DNA from: Kitasatospora sp. NBC_00374
Lineage (GTDB): Bacteria; Actinomycetota; Actinomycetes; Streptomycetales; Streptomycetaceae
Direction of reading: 5' to 3'
DNA: 64,000 nucleotides
Assembly (NCBI RefSeq): GCF_041434935.1
Contig: NZ_CP107964.1
Location: 2,294,001-2,358,000 of the forward strand
The notes under the pieces are model-generated. The model was not told the origin of the DNA. It worked only from the letters and a program-made list of their open reading frames with translations, and did no database searches. Positions 41,303 to 49,332 of the stretch are shown one piece after another (position 1 is the stretch's first letter; each line of letters opens with the position of its first letter). The translations under genes and the position numbers were made by a program.

Positions 41303-42172
41303 CTATCTGCTGCCGGCCACCAGCTCGACCCGGATCGCCTCGCTTTCGTTGATGACATAGACGGGGTCGGTGTCCCGCTGCCACCCCACCGGCAGCAGGT
41401 GGTAACGGCCGCCACGCTCGACCAGTAGCCTCAGCCCGGTGTACCGGCACCGGAAGGCGGCACCTGCCTGGGGATCGAGACACTCCTCGTGCACCTCCGC
41501 GCTCCGGCTCAGCATCAGGTTCTCGGCGTTGAAGACCACCACGGCGGGTCGGTCCACAACATGCCCGGCGTCGCTTTCGGCGTCCTGCCGACCGAGCTGA
41601 CTTGCGATCAGGGCGACCGCCCAGAGCAGGAAGACCCCGGCGGCGAAGACCGGCACCACGTGATCCAGCACACCCGCCGGCCGGCATCCCCCGTTCGCGG
41701 CCCTGCTCTGGCCGAGCAGGAGTCCTGCCGCGAGTGTCACCGGGGCGAGCCATCCCCAGCCGCGCAGCTGGATCGGTCGCCACTCTAGGAGCATGAGCAA
41801 CCCGGCCAGCAGGACCAGGAGGTACCAGCGGGCCACCACCGCGCCGGCGCCCTGTACGACCTTGGCTGCCGGCGCCGGAAGGCGGCTGAGCAGGTCTGGG
41901 ACGCGTGACAGCAGGAGCAGGCTCGCGACGGCGACCGGGACCGGAACGGTCACCAGGCGCAGGCTCCGGACCACCAGCTCGGAGAAGGTGAACCCGATCG
42001 AGAGCGGCGAGAGGTGGAAGTAGCCGTAGTACGCACTGGTGTAGAGGACGCCGGTGTAGAACATCAGCGCGGCGAGGAAGGACGCCTGGGCGATGACCGA
42101 CTTGAGCAGCTCCGCGGGAGTCGCGGGATCGGCACCGTTCGGTGCTCGCGGGGGCTCGGCGTCACGCGTCAC
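41303..42172 (-). CDS. Membrane protein of unknown function
   Basis: A 289-residue protein with about four to five hydrophobic helices in its first 200 residues (ASFLAALMFYTGVLYTSAYYG, RLVTVPVPVAVASLLLL, YLLVLLAGLLMLL and others), then a soluble C-terminal domain (about 205-289). It has no family I recognise. Its GTG start overlaps the upstream lipoprotein stop (GTGA), so the two are coupled and may form a surface complex. The gene ends about ten bases before the peptidase remnant. Confidence 0.65.
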   Translation of the reverse strand: MTRDAEPPRAPNGADPATPAELLKSVIAQASFLAALMFYTGVLYTSAYYGYFHLSPLSIGFTFSELVVRSLRLVTVPVPVAVASLLLLSRVPDLLSRLPAPAAKVVQGAGAVVARWYLLVLLAGLLMLLEWRPIQLRGWGWLAPVTLAAGLLLGQSRAANGGCRPAGVLDHVVPVFAAGVFLLWAVALIASQLGRQDAESDAGHVVDRPAVVVFNAENLMLSRSAEVHEECLDPQAGAAFRCRYTGLRLLVERGGRYHLLPVGWQRDTDPVYVINESEAIRVELVAGSR

Positions 42173-42543
42173 GAGCTGCCAGTGGACGGGCTCGGCTCGG
42201 ACACTGGCGGACAGGTCCTCTGCCCGGGGGTGGGCGAGGATCCGGGCGGGCAGGAGGGCGAGGATGTAGCCGGCCGCGATGGAACCACACCGCTGTCCGG
42301 GTTGGGGCTGCTGGTGCGTTTGGAAGGTTTCGGCAGTTCGGCGAACGAGGCCCCTCCCCCCGTGCCGCCGGTGCCGCCCGCACCCCCAGTGCCTCCCCCG
42401 GCAGCGGTCGGCGTCGGACTTGAGGATGACGAGGACGGCCCGTCCCCTGGGCCCCCGTCAGCCGTCCCACACCCGGCGAGCGCCAGGCAGAGAGCCGCCG
42501 ACACCGCCCCGATCCGCCAGACACGACCCGATTCCATCCGCAT
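42169..42543 (-). CDS. Small low-complexity lipoprotein
   Basis: A 124-residue secreted lipoprotein. ATG at 42543 with AGAGGGG upstream. The signal peptide ends in lipobox LALAGC. The mature part is almost wholly Gly/Ser/Pro/Thr-rich (SSSSSS, GGTGGAGG, PSPSTGSS) with two additional Cys, so it is probably an extended tether or wall-spanning spacer. It is translationally coupled to the downstream membrane protein. No family recognised. Confidence 0.6.
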   Translation of the reverse strand: MRMESGRVWRIGAVSAALCLALAGCGTADGGPGDGPSSSSSSPTPTAAGGGTGGAGGTGGTGGGASFAELPKPSKRTSSPNPDSGVVPSRPATSSPSCPPGSSPTPGQRTCPPVSEPSPSTGSS

Positions 42544-42791
42544 GCGCACCCCTCTGGCCGTTTCTGCAGACCATAACGGCGTACACGAAGGAAGCGGGAC
42601 AGGCTCACCCGACGGTCACTCTGCCGACCGCGAGTCGCACTCCAACGGGCGCGCGGAGCGGATCCCCAGACCCGGGGAACCGGGTGTCCGGCGCGCAGCG
42701 CGCGGGCCCGTCTACGCGGCACCGGCCATTCGACAGGTCGTCACGTAGGTATCATTCCGGGCTCCGCTGGTAGCTGTCGCCGGAGTTCCCG

Positions 42792-43907
42792 TCAGCCCTC
42801 GTCCCGCAGTTCCTTGCCGACGGCCCACACCACCGACACGGCCGGGACGGCCACCACCGCCCCGATCACGCCGGCCGCGATGCTGCCGCACAGCACCGAG
42901 GCGGCGACCACGACCGGGTGGAGGTTGACGGCCCAGCTCATCACCAGCGGGTGCAGCAGGTGGCCCTCGATCTGGCCGATCACGACGATGAGCAGCAGCA
43001 CCACGAGGGCGATCACCGGCCCGCGGGAGGCGAGGGCGACGATCGAGGCGACGGCCATCGCGATCGGTGAGCCGACCAGCGGGACGAAGGACGCGAAGAA
43101 CTCCAGCAGGGTCAGCGGCAGGGCGAGCGGGACACCGAGCAGGAAGAGGGCGATGCCGACCAGGATGGCGTTGGTGCCGGCCACGATGACGATGCCTCGG
43201 GTGTAGCCGGCGAAGGTGCGCCAGGCGGTGCGGCCGGCCCGGTGGTAGGGGTCGCGGGCGTTGGCCGGGAGCTGTCCTCTGGTCCACAGCCACATCCGGT
43301 CGCCGGAGTGGAGCAGGAAGACGGTGGTGAAGACGGCCAGGGCGGCTCCGGTCGCGACCTCGGCCACCCGGCCCGCACCGCTGACGGCGCCGCTGATCAG
43401 GGTGGACCGGTGCTCGGAGAGGTAGGTGGTGACCTTGCCGCGCAGGTCGTCGAAGGCCTTGGGGTCGACGTGGAACGGGTTGCCCGTCAGGAAGCGTTCG
43501 AGCCGGTCGATGCCCCCGGTGAACTCGTCACTGAGGCTGGACGCCTCCAGGGCGACGGTCTCCCCGATCAGGGCCAGCAGACCGGCGATCGCCAGCACGG
43601 CTCCGAGCAGGCCGACGGCGACCGCCAGGGAGCGGGGCATCCGACGGGCGAGCAGGTCGACCGGCGGGCGCAGCACCGAGGTGATCACCAGGGCCAGGAA
43701 GAAGGCCAGGGTGACAAGGTGGAACTTGCCGAGGACCATCAGCACCAGGTATCCGGCCGCGGCGACCACGAGCAGGCGCCAGGCGTAGTCGGAGAGGTGC
43801 CGCAGGGCCGCCGCGGCGCGCGGGCCCGTTCCCCGGTCGGCGACGGCTCGCTGTTGCGCCGGCGGTCGGTGGCCTCGGCCGGCCCGGGCCGGGTGCTGGT
43901 AGGACAT
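42792..43907 (-). CDS. AI-2E family (PerM/YdiK-like) membrane protein
   Basis: A 371-residue membrane protein with about seven helices and the family pattern: paired N-terminal helices (LLVVAAAGYLVLMVLG), a long amphipathic middle region (about 120-190) and a C-terminal bundle with FVPLVGSPIAM and GHLLHPLVMSWAVNLHPVVV. Members export small molecules or ions (for example Na+/H+ activity in some), and only a few transport autoinducer-2. The substrate here is unknown. It is not obviously in an operon; about 100 bases separate it from ArsR. Confidence 0.88.
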   Translation of the reverse strand: MSYQHPARAGRGHRPPAQQRAVADRGTGPRAAAALRHLSDYAWRLLVVAAAGYLVLMVLGKFHLVTLAFFLALVITSVLRPPVDLLARRMPRSLAVAVGLLGAVLAIAGLLALIGETVALEASSLSDEFTGGIDRLERFLTGNPFHVDPKAFDDLRGKVTTYLSEHRSTLISGAVSGAGRVAEVATGAALAVFTTVFLLHSGDRMWLWTRGQLPANARDPYHRAGRTAWRTFAGYTRGIVIVAGTNAILVGIALFLLGVPLALPLTLLEFFASFVPLVGSPIAMAVASIVALASRGPVIALVVLLLIVVIGQIEGHLLHPLVMSWAVNLHPVVVAASVLCGSIAAGVIGAVVAVPAVSVVWAVGKELRDEG

Positions 43908-43970
43908 CAGTCCTGCATACCGGCCCGCCGCCGGGGCGGGCGGCTCCCGCGCCGAGGAGTACGCCGGGTG

Positions 43971-44012
43971 GGCCCGACCGGCTCAGGCGCTCCGGCCCGA
44001 CCGGCTCAGGCG
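43971..44012. repeat. 19-bp direct repeat across a stop codon
   Basis: The identical 19 bases occur at 43971-43989 and 43994-44012. The second copy carries the stop codon of the ArsR gene (44006-44008), so the gene end was duplicated or the tail shifted by recombination. Confidence 0.8.
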
Positions 44013-44338
44013 GGATCGCCGTAGGCGGCGAGGACGGTGGCGACCAGGCCGGGGAAGCGGGCGTCGAGGTCGTCGCGGCGCAGTGCGGTGAGGCGGCGGT
44101 TGGCCTCCTCGCGCTGGCGGATCACACCGGCCTCGCGGAGCACCTTGAAGTGGTGGCTGAGGGTGGAGGGGGCGACGTCGACCGGGAAGGTGCCGCAGGC
44201 GCGTTCGGGGGTGGCGTCGAGGGTCCGCACGATGGTCATCCGGGTCGGGTCGGCGAGCGCGTGCAGGACGTCGAGCAGGTCGATCTCCTCGGTCTCCGGG
44301 TGGGCGAGCGGCGCACGGCGTCTGCTGGGTCCGGGCAT
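44006..44338 (-). CDS. ArsR-family repressor
   Basis: A 110-residue winged-helix regulator (LDVLHALADPTRMTIVRTLDA, then APSTLSHHFKVLREAGVI is the recognition helix). The ATG at 44338 is preceded by GGAGGT at nine bases, so I prefer it to an in-frame ATG ten codons upstream. There is one Cys in ACGTF, and no clear metal site, so a ligand other than metal is possible. It is divergent from a quinone-oxidoreductase gene, sharing a region with a perfect palindrome, and probably represses it. Confidence 0.88.
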   Translation of the reverse strand: MPGPSRRRAPLAHPETEEIDLLDVLHALADPTRMTIVRTLDATPERACGTFPVDVAPSTLSHHFKVLREAGVIRQREEANRRLTALRRDDLDARFPGLVATVLAAYGDPA

Positions 44339-44392
44339 GGTCCGGGCACCTCCATGTTCGACATCCATCGAATAACGGTGGTACTAATTCGT

Positions 44393-44405
44393 TGTTCGTA
44401 GAACA
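44393..44405. promoter_or_regulatory. Perfect 5-3-5 palindrome, candidate ArsR operator
   Basis: TGTTC-GTA-GAACA lies between the divergent ArsR and quinone-reductase genes, in the middle of an AT-rich patch. Confidence 0.5.
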
Positions 44406-44431
44406 TCGTAGCTGGCGGACTGGAGCCCGAC

Positions 44432-45418
44432 ATGCGTGCCCTGGTGATGACCGCACCCGGCGGTTCGGAGTACTCACACGTACGGGAGGTGGACGAGCCC
44501 CGCCCCGGCCCGGGCGAGGTGGCCGTGGACGTCGCCCGGGCCGGGCTGAACTTCGTCGACGTGATGGCCCGGCGCGGCGACGCCGGGTACGTCGCGTCCT
44601 GGCCGTACCGGCCGGGCAGGGAGGTGGCGGGCACCGTCCGGGCGCTCGGCCCCGGGGTGACCGGCCTCGCGGTCGGCGACCGGGTGGCCGCGGCGACCAC
44701 GGGCGGCGGGCTCGCCGAGGTGGTGGTCGCGCCGGCCGTGCTCACCGTTCCGGTGCCGGACGCCGTTCCGCTGCCGCAGGCCGCCGCCGCCCCGCTCGGA
44801 CTGGCGACCGCGCTGCTCCTGCTGACCGGGGCCGGCCGTTTCACCCCCGGCGACACCGTGCTGGTGCACTCGGCCGGCGGCGGGATCGGGCGGGCCGTCG
44901 CGGTGCTGGTGCCGCTGCTGGGCGGCGGGCGGCTGATCGGCACGGTCGGCCGCCCGGACAAGGCCCCGGCCGTCGAGGCGGCGGGCTACCACGCGGCCGT
45001 CCCGCGCGGCGAGGGGCTCGCCACCGCCGTACTGGCCGCCACCGGCGGGCGCGGCGTGGACCTGGTGCTCGACCCGCTCGGCACCACGGCCCTGGAGGTG
45101 GACCTGGCGGTGTCCGCACCGGGCGGGCGGATCGTGCTGTTCGGCAACGCGGGCGGTGGGCGGCTGGACGCCCTGCCGCCGGCCGGCCGGCTGCTCGCCG
45201 GCAACCTCACCGTCACCGGCTTCAGCCACCGGGGCCTGCTCGCCGACGCCCCCGAGCAGGTCGCCGGGGCACTGCGCCGGGTGCTCGGCCACCTCGCGGA
45301 CGGCACGCTCGGCGCACCCGTCACCGAACTGCCGTCGCTGGAGGCCGTCCCGGCCGCCCACGACCTGCTGCTGGCGGGCCGTGGCGCCGGCAAGTACGTG
45401 GTGGCGGTGCGGGGTTGA
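44432..45418 (+). CDS. Zinc-free MDR quinone oxidoreductase
   Basis: A 328-residue medium-chain dehydrogenase/reductase of the quinone oxidoreductase subgroup: GroES-like N-terminal domain (GEVAVDVARAGLNFVDVMARRG, GREVAGTV) and a Rossmann domain with the NADPH loop HSAGGGIGRA. The catalytic zinc Cys/His ligands of alcohol dehydrogenases are absent. It probably reduces quinones or enones with NADPH, a detoxification role consistent with an ArsR repressor next door. Confidence 0.88.
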   Translation: MRALVMTAPGGSEYSHVREVDEPRPGPGEVAVDVARAGLNFVDVMARRGDAGYVASWPYRPGREVAGTVRALGPGVTGLAVGDRVAAATTGGGLAEVVVAPAVLTVPVPDAVPLPQAAAAPLGLATALLLLTGAGRFTPGDTVLVHSAGGGIGRAVAVLVPLLGGGRLIGTVGRPDKAPAVEAAGYHAAVPRGEGLATAVLAATGGRGVDLVLDPLGTTALEVDLAVSAPGGRIVLFGNAGGGRLDALPPAGRLLAGNLTVTGFSHRGLLADAPEQVAGALRRVLGHLADGTLGAPVTELPSLEAVPAAHDLLLAGRGAGKYVVAVRG

Positions 45419-45433
45419 CGGCGGGCGAGGCGG

Positions 45434-46183
45434 TCAGCCGCCGCACTGCTCCAGCATGGCCTTCTTGTCCGCCGCGGTCACCGGCAGCTGGTACTTGAGC
45501 GACACCTGGGCGAACCGGACCGCGTACGCGCAGCGGATCTGCAGGTTGGCGGGCAGCCAGGAGGCCGGGCCGGAGTCGCCCTTGGAGGCGTTCTGCGAGC
45601 CGTCGGCGGGGATCAGGTTGAGCGGGTCGTTGGCGATCTGGACGCGCTTGGCCTTGTCCCACTTGGCCGCGCCCTGCTGCCAGTCGTAGGACAGCGGCAT
45701 CACGTGGTCGATCTGGATCCGGCTCGCCTGCTGCTTGCTGAACTGCACCAGCTTGCCGGTGTAGGGGTCGTAGATGGTCATCCCGGTGACCACGCAGGCG
45801 GAGCCGTCCTTGTGCTCGACCTTGGTGCCGTCCCGGCTGAGCAGGTCGTCCCGGGTGGAGCAGTTGTTGTGGCCGAGCGGGACGCCGTCGACGTTGTCCG
45901 TCCAGGCCGGGCCGAACTGGTCCCGGTCGTAGCCGGTCTTCGGGCCCGGCTCGGCGGTCTTCACCTGGGCTATCAGGTCGCGGCCCGCCTTGCGGTCCTG
46001 GTCCGAGGTGACCGGGGCGAGGCCCGGCTTGGTCCCGTCCGGGTTCTGCAGCGGGCTGGTGCCGCGGGCCCGGGCCGACGCGGGGTCGCCGGAGGAGGGC
46101 GAGGAACCGCCGGTACAGGCGGTGAGCGCCAGCGCGGGTATCAGCAGCGCGGCGGCGGACAGGGCGGTACGGCGGGCGCGCAC
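45434..46183 (-). CDS. Secreted HNH/GmrSD-type nuclease lipoprotein
   Basis: A 249-residue lipoprotein. GTG at 46183 with GGGGGAG upstream; the signal peptide ends in lipobox LTAC. The mature part carries QIDHVMPLSYDWQQGA and NDPLNLIPADGSQNASKGD, the His and Asn motifs of the HNH fold in DUF1524/GmrSD C-terminal nucleases, plus W-L-P-A and Cys pairs likely in disulfides. Exported HNH lipoproteins of this sort occur in many actinobacteria. It likely cleaves extracellular nucleic acid at the cell surface. Convergent with the quinone reductase gene with 15 bases between. Confidence 0.82.
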   Translation of the reverse strand: MRARRTALSAAALLIPALALTACTGGSSPSSGDPASARARGTSPLQNPDGTKPGLAPVTSDQDRKAGRDLIAQVKTAEPGPKTGYDRDQFGPAWTDNVDGVPLGHNNCSTRDDLLSRDGTKVEHKDGSACVVTGMTIYDPYTGKLVQFSKQQASRIQIDHVMPLSYDWQQGAAKWDKAKRVQIANDPLNLIPADGSQNASKGDSGPASWLPANLQIRCAYAVRFAQVSLKYQLPVTAADKKAMLEQCGG

Positions 46184-46296
46184 GGAGTTCTCCCCCGGTG
46201 GATGCGGTTGACGGCGCCCCAGAACACCAGTGCGGCTCACACCGGGTCAAGTCGTACGGGCCGCGCACCGGGGGCACCCGGGGCCCGCTCCTTCGC

Positions 46297-46321
46297 GCGG
46301 GCGCCCGCCGCGGGCGCCCGC
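46297..46321. terminator. Two adjacent copies of a 12-bp palindrome, likely terminator
   Basis: GCGGGCGCCCGC occurs at 46297-46308 and again at 46310-46321, one base apart and directly after the moaA stop. The copies can each form a hairpin or pair with each other. Confidence 0.65.
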
Positions 46322-47338
46322 TCAGCCGCCGATGGCGGACATCGGCCGCTCGGGCCGGACGAAGTCGGCGGAGTTGATGGAGTGCCCCGGGCCCTTGCGG
46401 GCGACGGTGTTGCGCCAGGCCGACTCCACGGCCGCGTCGTCGGCGCCGCCGCGCAGCAGGGCCCGCAGGTCCGACTCCTCGGTGGCGAACAGACAGTTGC
46501 GCAGCTGGCCGTCGGCGGTCAGCCGGACCCGGTCGCAGCCGCCGCAGAACGGGCGGGTGACCGAGGCGATCACGCCGACCACCGTGCGGGTGCCGTCGAT
46601 CCGCCACTCCTCGGCGGGCGCGTTGCCGTGCCGGCCGACCGGGACGAGCTCCCAGCGCCGGCCGAGGATCTCCAGCAGCTCGTCGGCGGTCACCATGGCG
46701 TCGCGGTTCCAGGCGCCCTGGGCGTCCAGCGGCATCGACTCGATGAAGCGCATCCGGTAGCCGTGCTCGGCGGCGAACTCGACCAGGTCGAGGATCTCGT
46801 CGTCGTTGACGCCGCGCACCGGAACGGCGTTGATCTTGACGGGGGCCAGCCCGGCGGCCTTCGCCGCGGCCATGCCCGCGAACACGTCGGCGATCCGGTC
46901 CCGGCGGGTGATCTCGGCGTACCGCTCGGGCCGCAGGGTGTCCAGGCTGACGTTGACCCGCTGCAGACCGGCCGCCCTGAGCTCGGCGGCCGTGCGGGCC
47001 AGCCCGATGCCGTTGGTGGTCAGGGAGAGTTCGGGGCCGAGCGCGGTGAGCCGGGCGATCAGGCCGGGCAGGCCGCGGCGCAACAGCGGTTCGCCGCCGG
47101 TGAGCCGGACGGTGCGGATGCCGAGCCGGTCGACCGCGATCCGGACCAGCCGGACGATCTCGTCGTCGGTGAGGACCTCGGCCTTCGGCAGCCAGTCGAG
47201 GCCCTCGGCCGGCATGCAGTAGGTGCAGCGGAGGTTACAGCGGTCCGTGAGGGAGACCCGCAGGTCGGTGTGGACCCGCCCGAAGCGGTCGACCAGCGGG
47301 GACGGCGCGCCGTGCCCGTGCTCTGTACGTGGTGCCAT
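46322..47338 (-). CDS. moaA: GTP 3',8-cyclase, first step of molybdopterin synthesis
   Basis: A 338-residue radical SAM enzyme. The [4Fe-4S] SAM cluster motif C-N-L-R-C-T-Y-C is near residue 32-40, the C-terminal cluster Cys motif reads CGGCDR followed by LRNC, and the protein ends in the GG tail needed by MoaA. It rearranges GTP to 3',8-cyclo-7,8-dihydro-GTP, precursor of cyclic pyranopterin. No other moa gene is adjacent, as is common in Streptomyces. It is divergent from the cofactor nucleotidyltransferase, which belongs to the same cofactor pathway. Confidence 0.95.
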   Translation of the reverse strand: MAPRTEHGHGAPSPLVDRFGRVHTDLRVSLTDRCNLRCTYCMPAEGLDWLPKAEVLTDDEIVRLVRIAVDRLGIRTVRLTGGEPLLRRGLPGLIARLTALGPELSLTTNGIGLARTAAELRAAGLQRVNVSLDTLRPERYAEITRRDRIADVFAGMAAAKAAGLAPVKINAVPVRGVNDDEILDLVEFAAEHGYRMRFIESMPLDAQGAWNRDAMVTADELLEILGRRWELVPVGRHGNAPAEEWRIDGTRTVVGVIASVTRPFCGGCDRVRLTADGQLRNCLFATEESDLRALLRGGADDAAVESAWRNTVARKGPGHSINSADFVRPERPMSAIGG

Positions 47339-47468
47339 CGACCCAGTACAGGGGCACGGGAGCGGAAGATCCAGCGGCAGAAGCGCCGGGGCACACCCCC
47401 GACCTGCAGCACTGCGCCGTACGATCATCCAACTGTGCCCCGCTGACCAGGGACGACAGACTGGGGAC

Positions 47469-48089
47469 ATGGAGAACCCGGCCCCTGCTCCCGCCCGCGT
47501 CACCGCGCTGGTCCTGGCCGCCGGCGGCGGCCGACGCCTCGGCGGGCGGCCCAAGGCGCTGATCCGGTACCGGGGCCGGCCGCTGGTCGAGCACGCCCTG
47601 GCGGTCGCCCGGGCCGGCGGCTGCACCTCGACGGTGGCGGTGCTCGGCGCGGCCCGCGAGGAGGTCCGGGCCACCGCGGCGCTCGGCGACTGCCTGACCG
47701 TCGACAACCCCGACTGGGCGACCGGCATGGGCTCCTCCCTGCGGGCCGGCCTGGCCGCCGTCGCTCCCGGCGCCTCGGCGGCACTGGTGCTGCTGGTGGA
47801 CACCCCGGGCGTCACCCCCGCCGCCGTGGCCCGGCTGCTGGCGGCGCACGCCGCCGGGGCCGAACTGGCCGCCGCCGGATACGACGGGCGCCGCGGCCAC
47901 CCCGTCCTGATCGGCGCCCGGTACTTCGCCGAGACGGTGTCCACCGCGGTCGGCGACGCGGGCGCGCGGGCCCTGCTGGCGGCGCACCCGGAGGACCTGA
48001 GGCTGGTCGAGTGCGGCGATGTCGCCACCCCCGAGGATCTGGACACCCCGGAGGACCTCGCCCGCTGGACGGGTCCGGCGGCGGGCTGA
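47469..48089 (+). CDS. MocA-like molybdopterin nucleotidyltransferase
   Basis: A 206-residue NTP-transferase. It has the signature LAAGGGRRLGGRPKAL near the start (nucleotide binding) and NPDWATGMGSSLRAG, GHPVLIG and LLVDTPG, typical of MocA/MobA-like cytidylyl- or guanylyltransferases. It would attach CMP or GMP to Mo-molybdopterin or help load xanthine-dehydrogenase-type enzymes. No Mo-enzyme gene is present in the window. Divergent from moaA over about 130 bases, and preceded closely by GGGG. Confidence 0.82.
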   Translation: MENPAPAPARVTALVLAAGGGRRLGGRPKALIRYRGRPLVEHALAVARAGGCTSTVAVLGAAREEVRATAALGDCLTVDNPDWATGMGSSLRAGLAAVAPGASAALVLLVDTPGVTPAAVARLLAAHAAGAELAAAGYDGRRGHPVLIGARYFAETVSTAVGDAGARALLAAHPEDLRLVECGDVATPEDLDTPEDLARWTGPAAG

Positions 48090-48285
48090 GCCGGCGTCAG
48101 CACCCCGGGGCGGCCGGGCTCGCAGTGCCTCCCCCGGGCGGGCGGGCGACAGCGGTCCGCCCTCCGACCGTGGCGGGATCCCGCCCCTGAACTGTCCCGG
48201 AGGATTGCCGCATTCCGCGCCATCACCTGCGCGAATGGGCGAGGATGGAGGGCGTACTGCCCAGCTACGGAACGGGGTGCCAGCC

Positions 48286-49149
48286 ATGGCCGCAGTGCCG
48301 CTGCCCGACGACTTCAGCGAGCCGGCCCGATTCGGAGCGAACCCGCCCTCGGGGGCGAGCGCGATCCGCTGCCCCGCCTGCCGCCGCGAGCACCTCTACG
48401 AGCCCCCGAGCCTGCCGTGCCCGTGCGGTGCCCAGCTGCGGGTGCCGCTGCTGCGCGGCGGAGTGCCGGTCCAGGTGCGGTTCCGCTCCTGGGAGGACTC
48501 CTGGCTGAGCATGCGGTGCCCGCACTGCGGACGCAGCGACCAGTGGCCGCAGCCCGAGTTCACCTGCAACTGCGGCGCGACGGTCCGGCTGCCGGTCGAC
48601 CGGGCGCCCCGGCTGCAGAGCACCGGCCTGCCCGGCGCCCCGGCCGCCGCCGGCCCGCCCGGCAGCCGCCCGGCCGGCGCCCGCCCGTACACCACGGCCG
48701 TGCCCTCCGACCCGGTCGATCCGACCGGGCCGCCCAGTGGGCACGGGCCCCGGCTGCTGCGCCCGCCGTTCCGGCCGCAGCCGGTGCACACCTCGCAGGA
48801 CGCCGTGCTGACGGCGGCGCGCTACCTGCAGTGGCTGGGCTTCGACGACCTGGAGCTGACGGAGAGTCAGGATCGTGACGCGGTCACCCTGTTGGGCGGC
48901 CACATGGTCGCCCGGGTGGACACCTTCGCCGAGCCGGCCGACGTGAAGGCCGTCGAGTGCCTGTGGCTGGAGACGCTGCACGCGGAGCAGGTGGCCGCGG
49001 CGATGTTCACCACCGCCGGGTACTCCCGGCAGGCGACGGTCCGCGGCGAGCAGCTGCTGGTGGCGCTGTTCACCCTGGACGCCGCCGGCATCCCGCAGGC
49101 GGCCAACGGCGCGGCCGAGTCGCTGATGGAGACCGGCTGGACCTCGTGA
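48286..49149 (+). CDS. Zinc-ribbon protein with degenerate Mrr-like C-terminal domain
   Basis: A 287-residue protein. The N-terminal 110 residues hold several Cys pairs (RCPAC, PCPCG, MRCPHCG, CNCG) that could form two zinc ribbons. A Pro-rich linker (about 110-165) is followed by a C-terminal domain (about 170-287) that resembles the Mrr restriction-endonuclease fold: ARYLQWLGFDDLEL, then VARVDTFAEPADVKAVECLW and a final helix. In active Mrr-type nucleases the core ends with D...(E/Q)xK; here the aligned stretch reads VECLW without the Lys, so it is probably non-catalytic or altered. The role is unknown; nucleic-acid binding is a fair guess. Confidence 0.6.
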   Translation: MAAVPLPDDFSEPARFGANPPSGASAIRCPACRREHLYEPPSLPCPCGAQLRVPLLRGGVPVQVRFRSWEDSWLSMRCPHCGRSDQWPQPEFTCNCGATVRLPVDRAPRLQSTGLPGAPAAAGPPGSRPAGARPYTTAVPSDPVDPTGPPSGHGPRLLRPPFRPQPVHTSQDAVLTAARYLQWLGFDDLELTESQDRDAVTLLGGHMVARVDTFAEPADVKAVECLWLETLHAEQVAAAMFTTAGYSRQATVRGEQLLVALFTLDAAGIPQAANGAAESLMETGWTS

Positions 49150-49332
49150 GGCCGCGCCCCGACACCCCGCCGGGGCTACTGACGGACCGCTGACGGACTG
49201 CTGACGGGCCGCCGACGGACCGCCAGGTTCCGGAATCAGTCGCGCTCGTGATCTGGTGCACAAGCTCACCCCCGTGTTGAATTGCGGCCACAGCAGTCCC
49301 GCATGCCGGATGGCGCACACAAGGAGGTGGCG

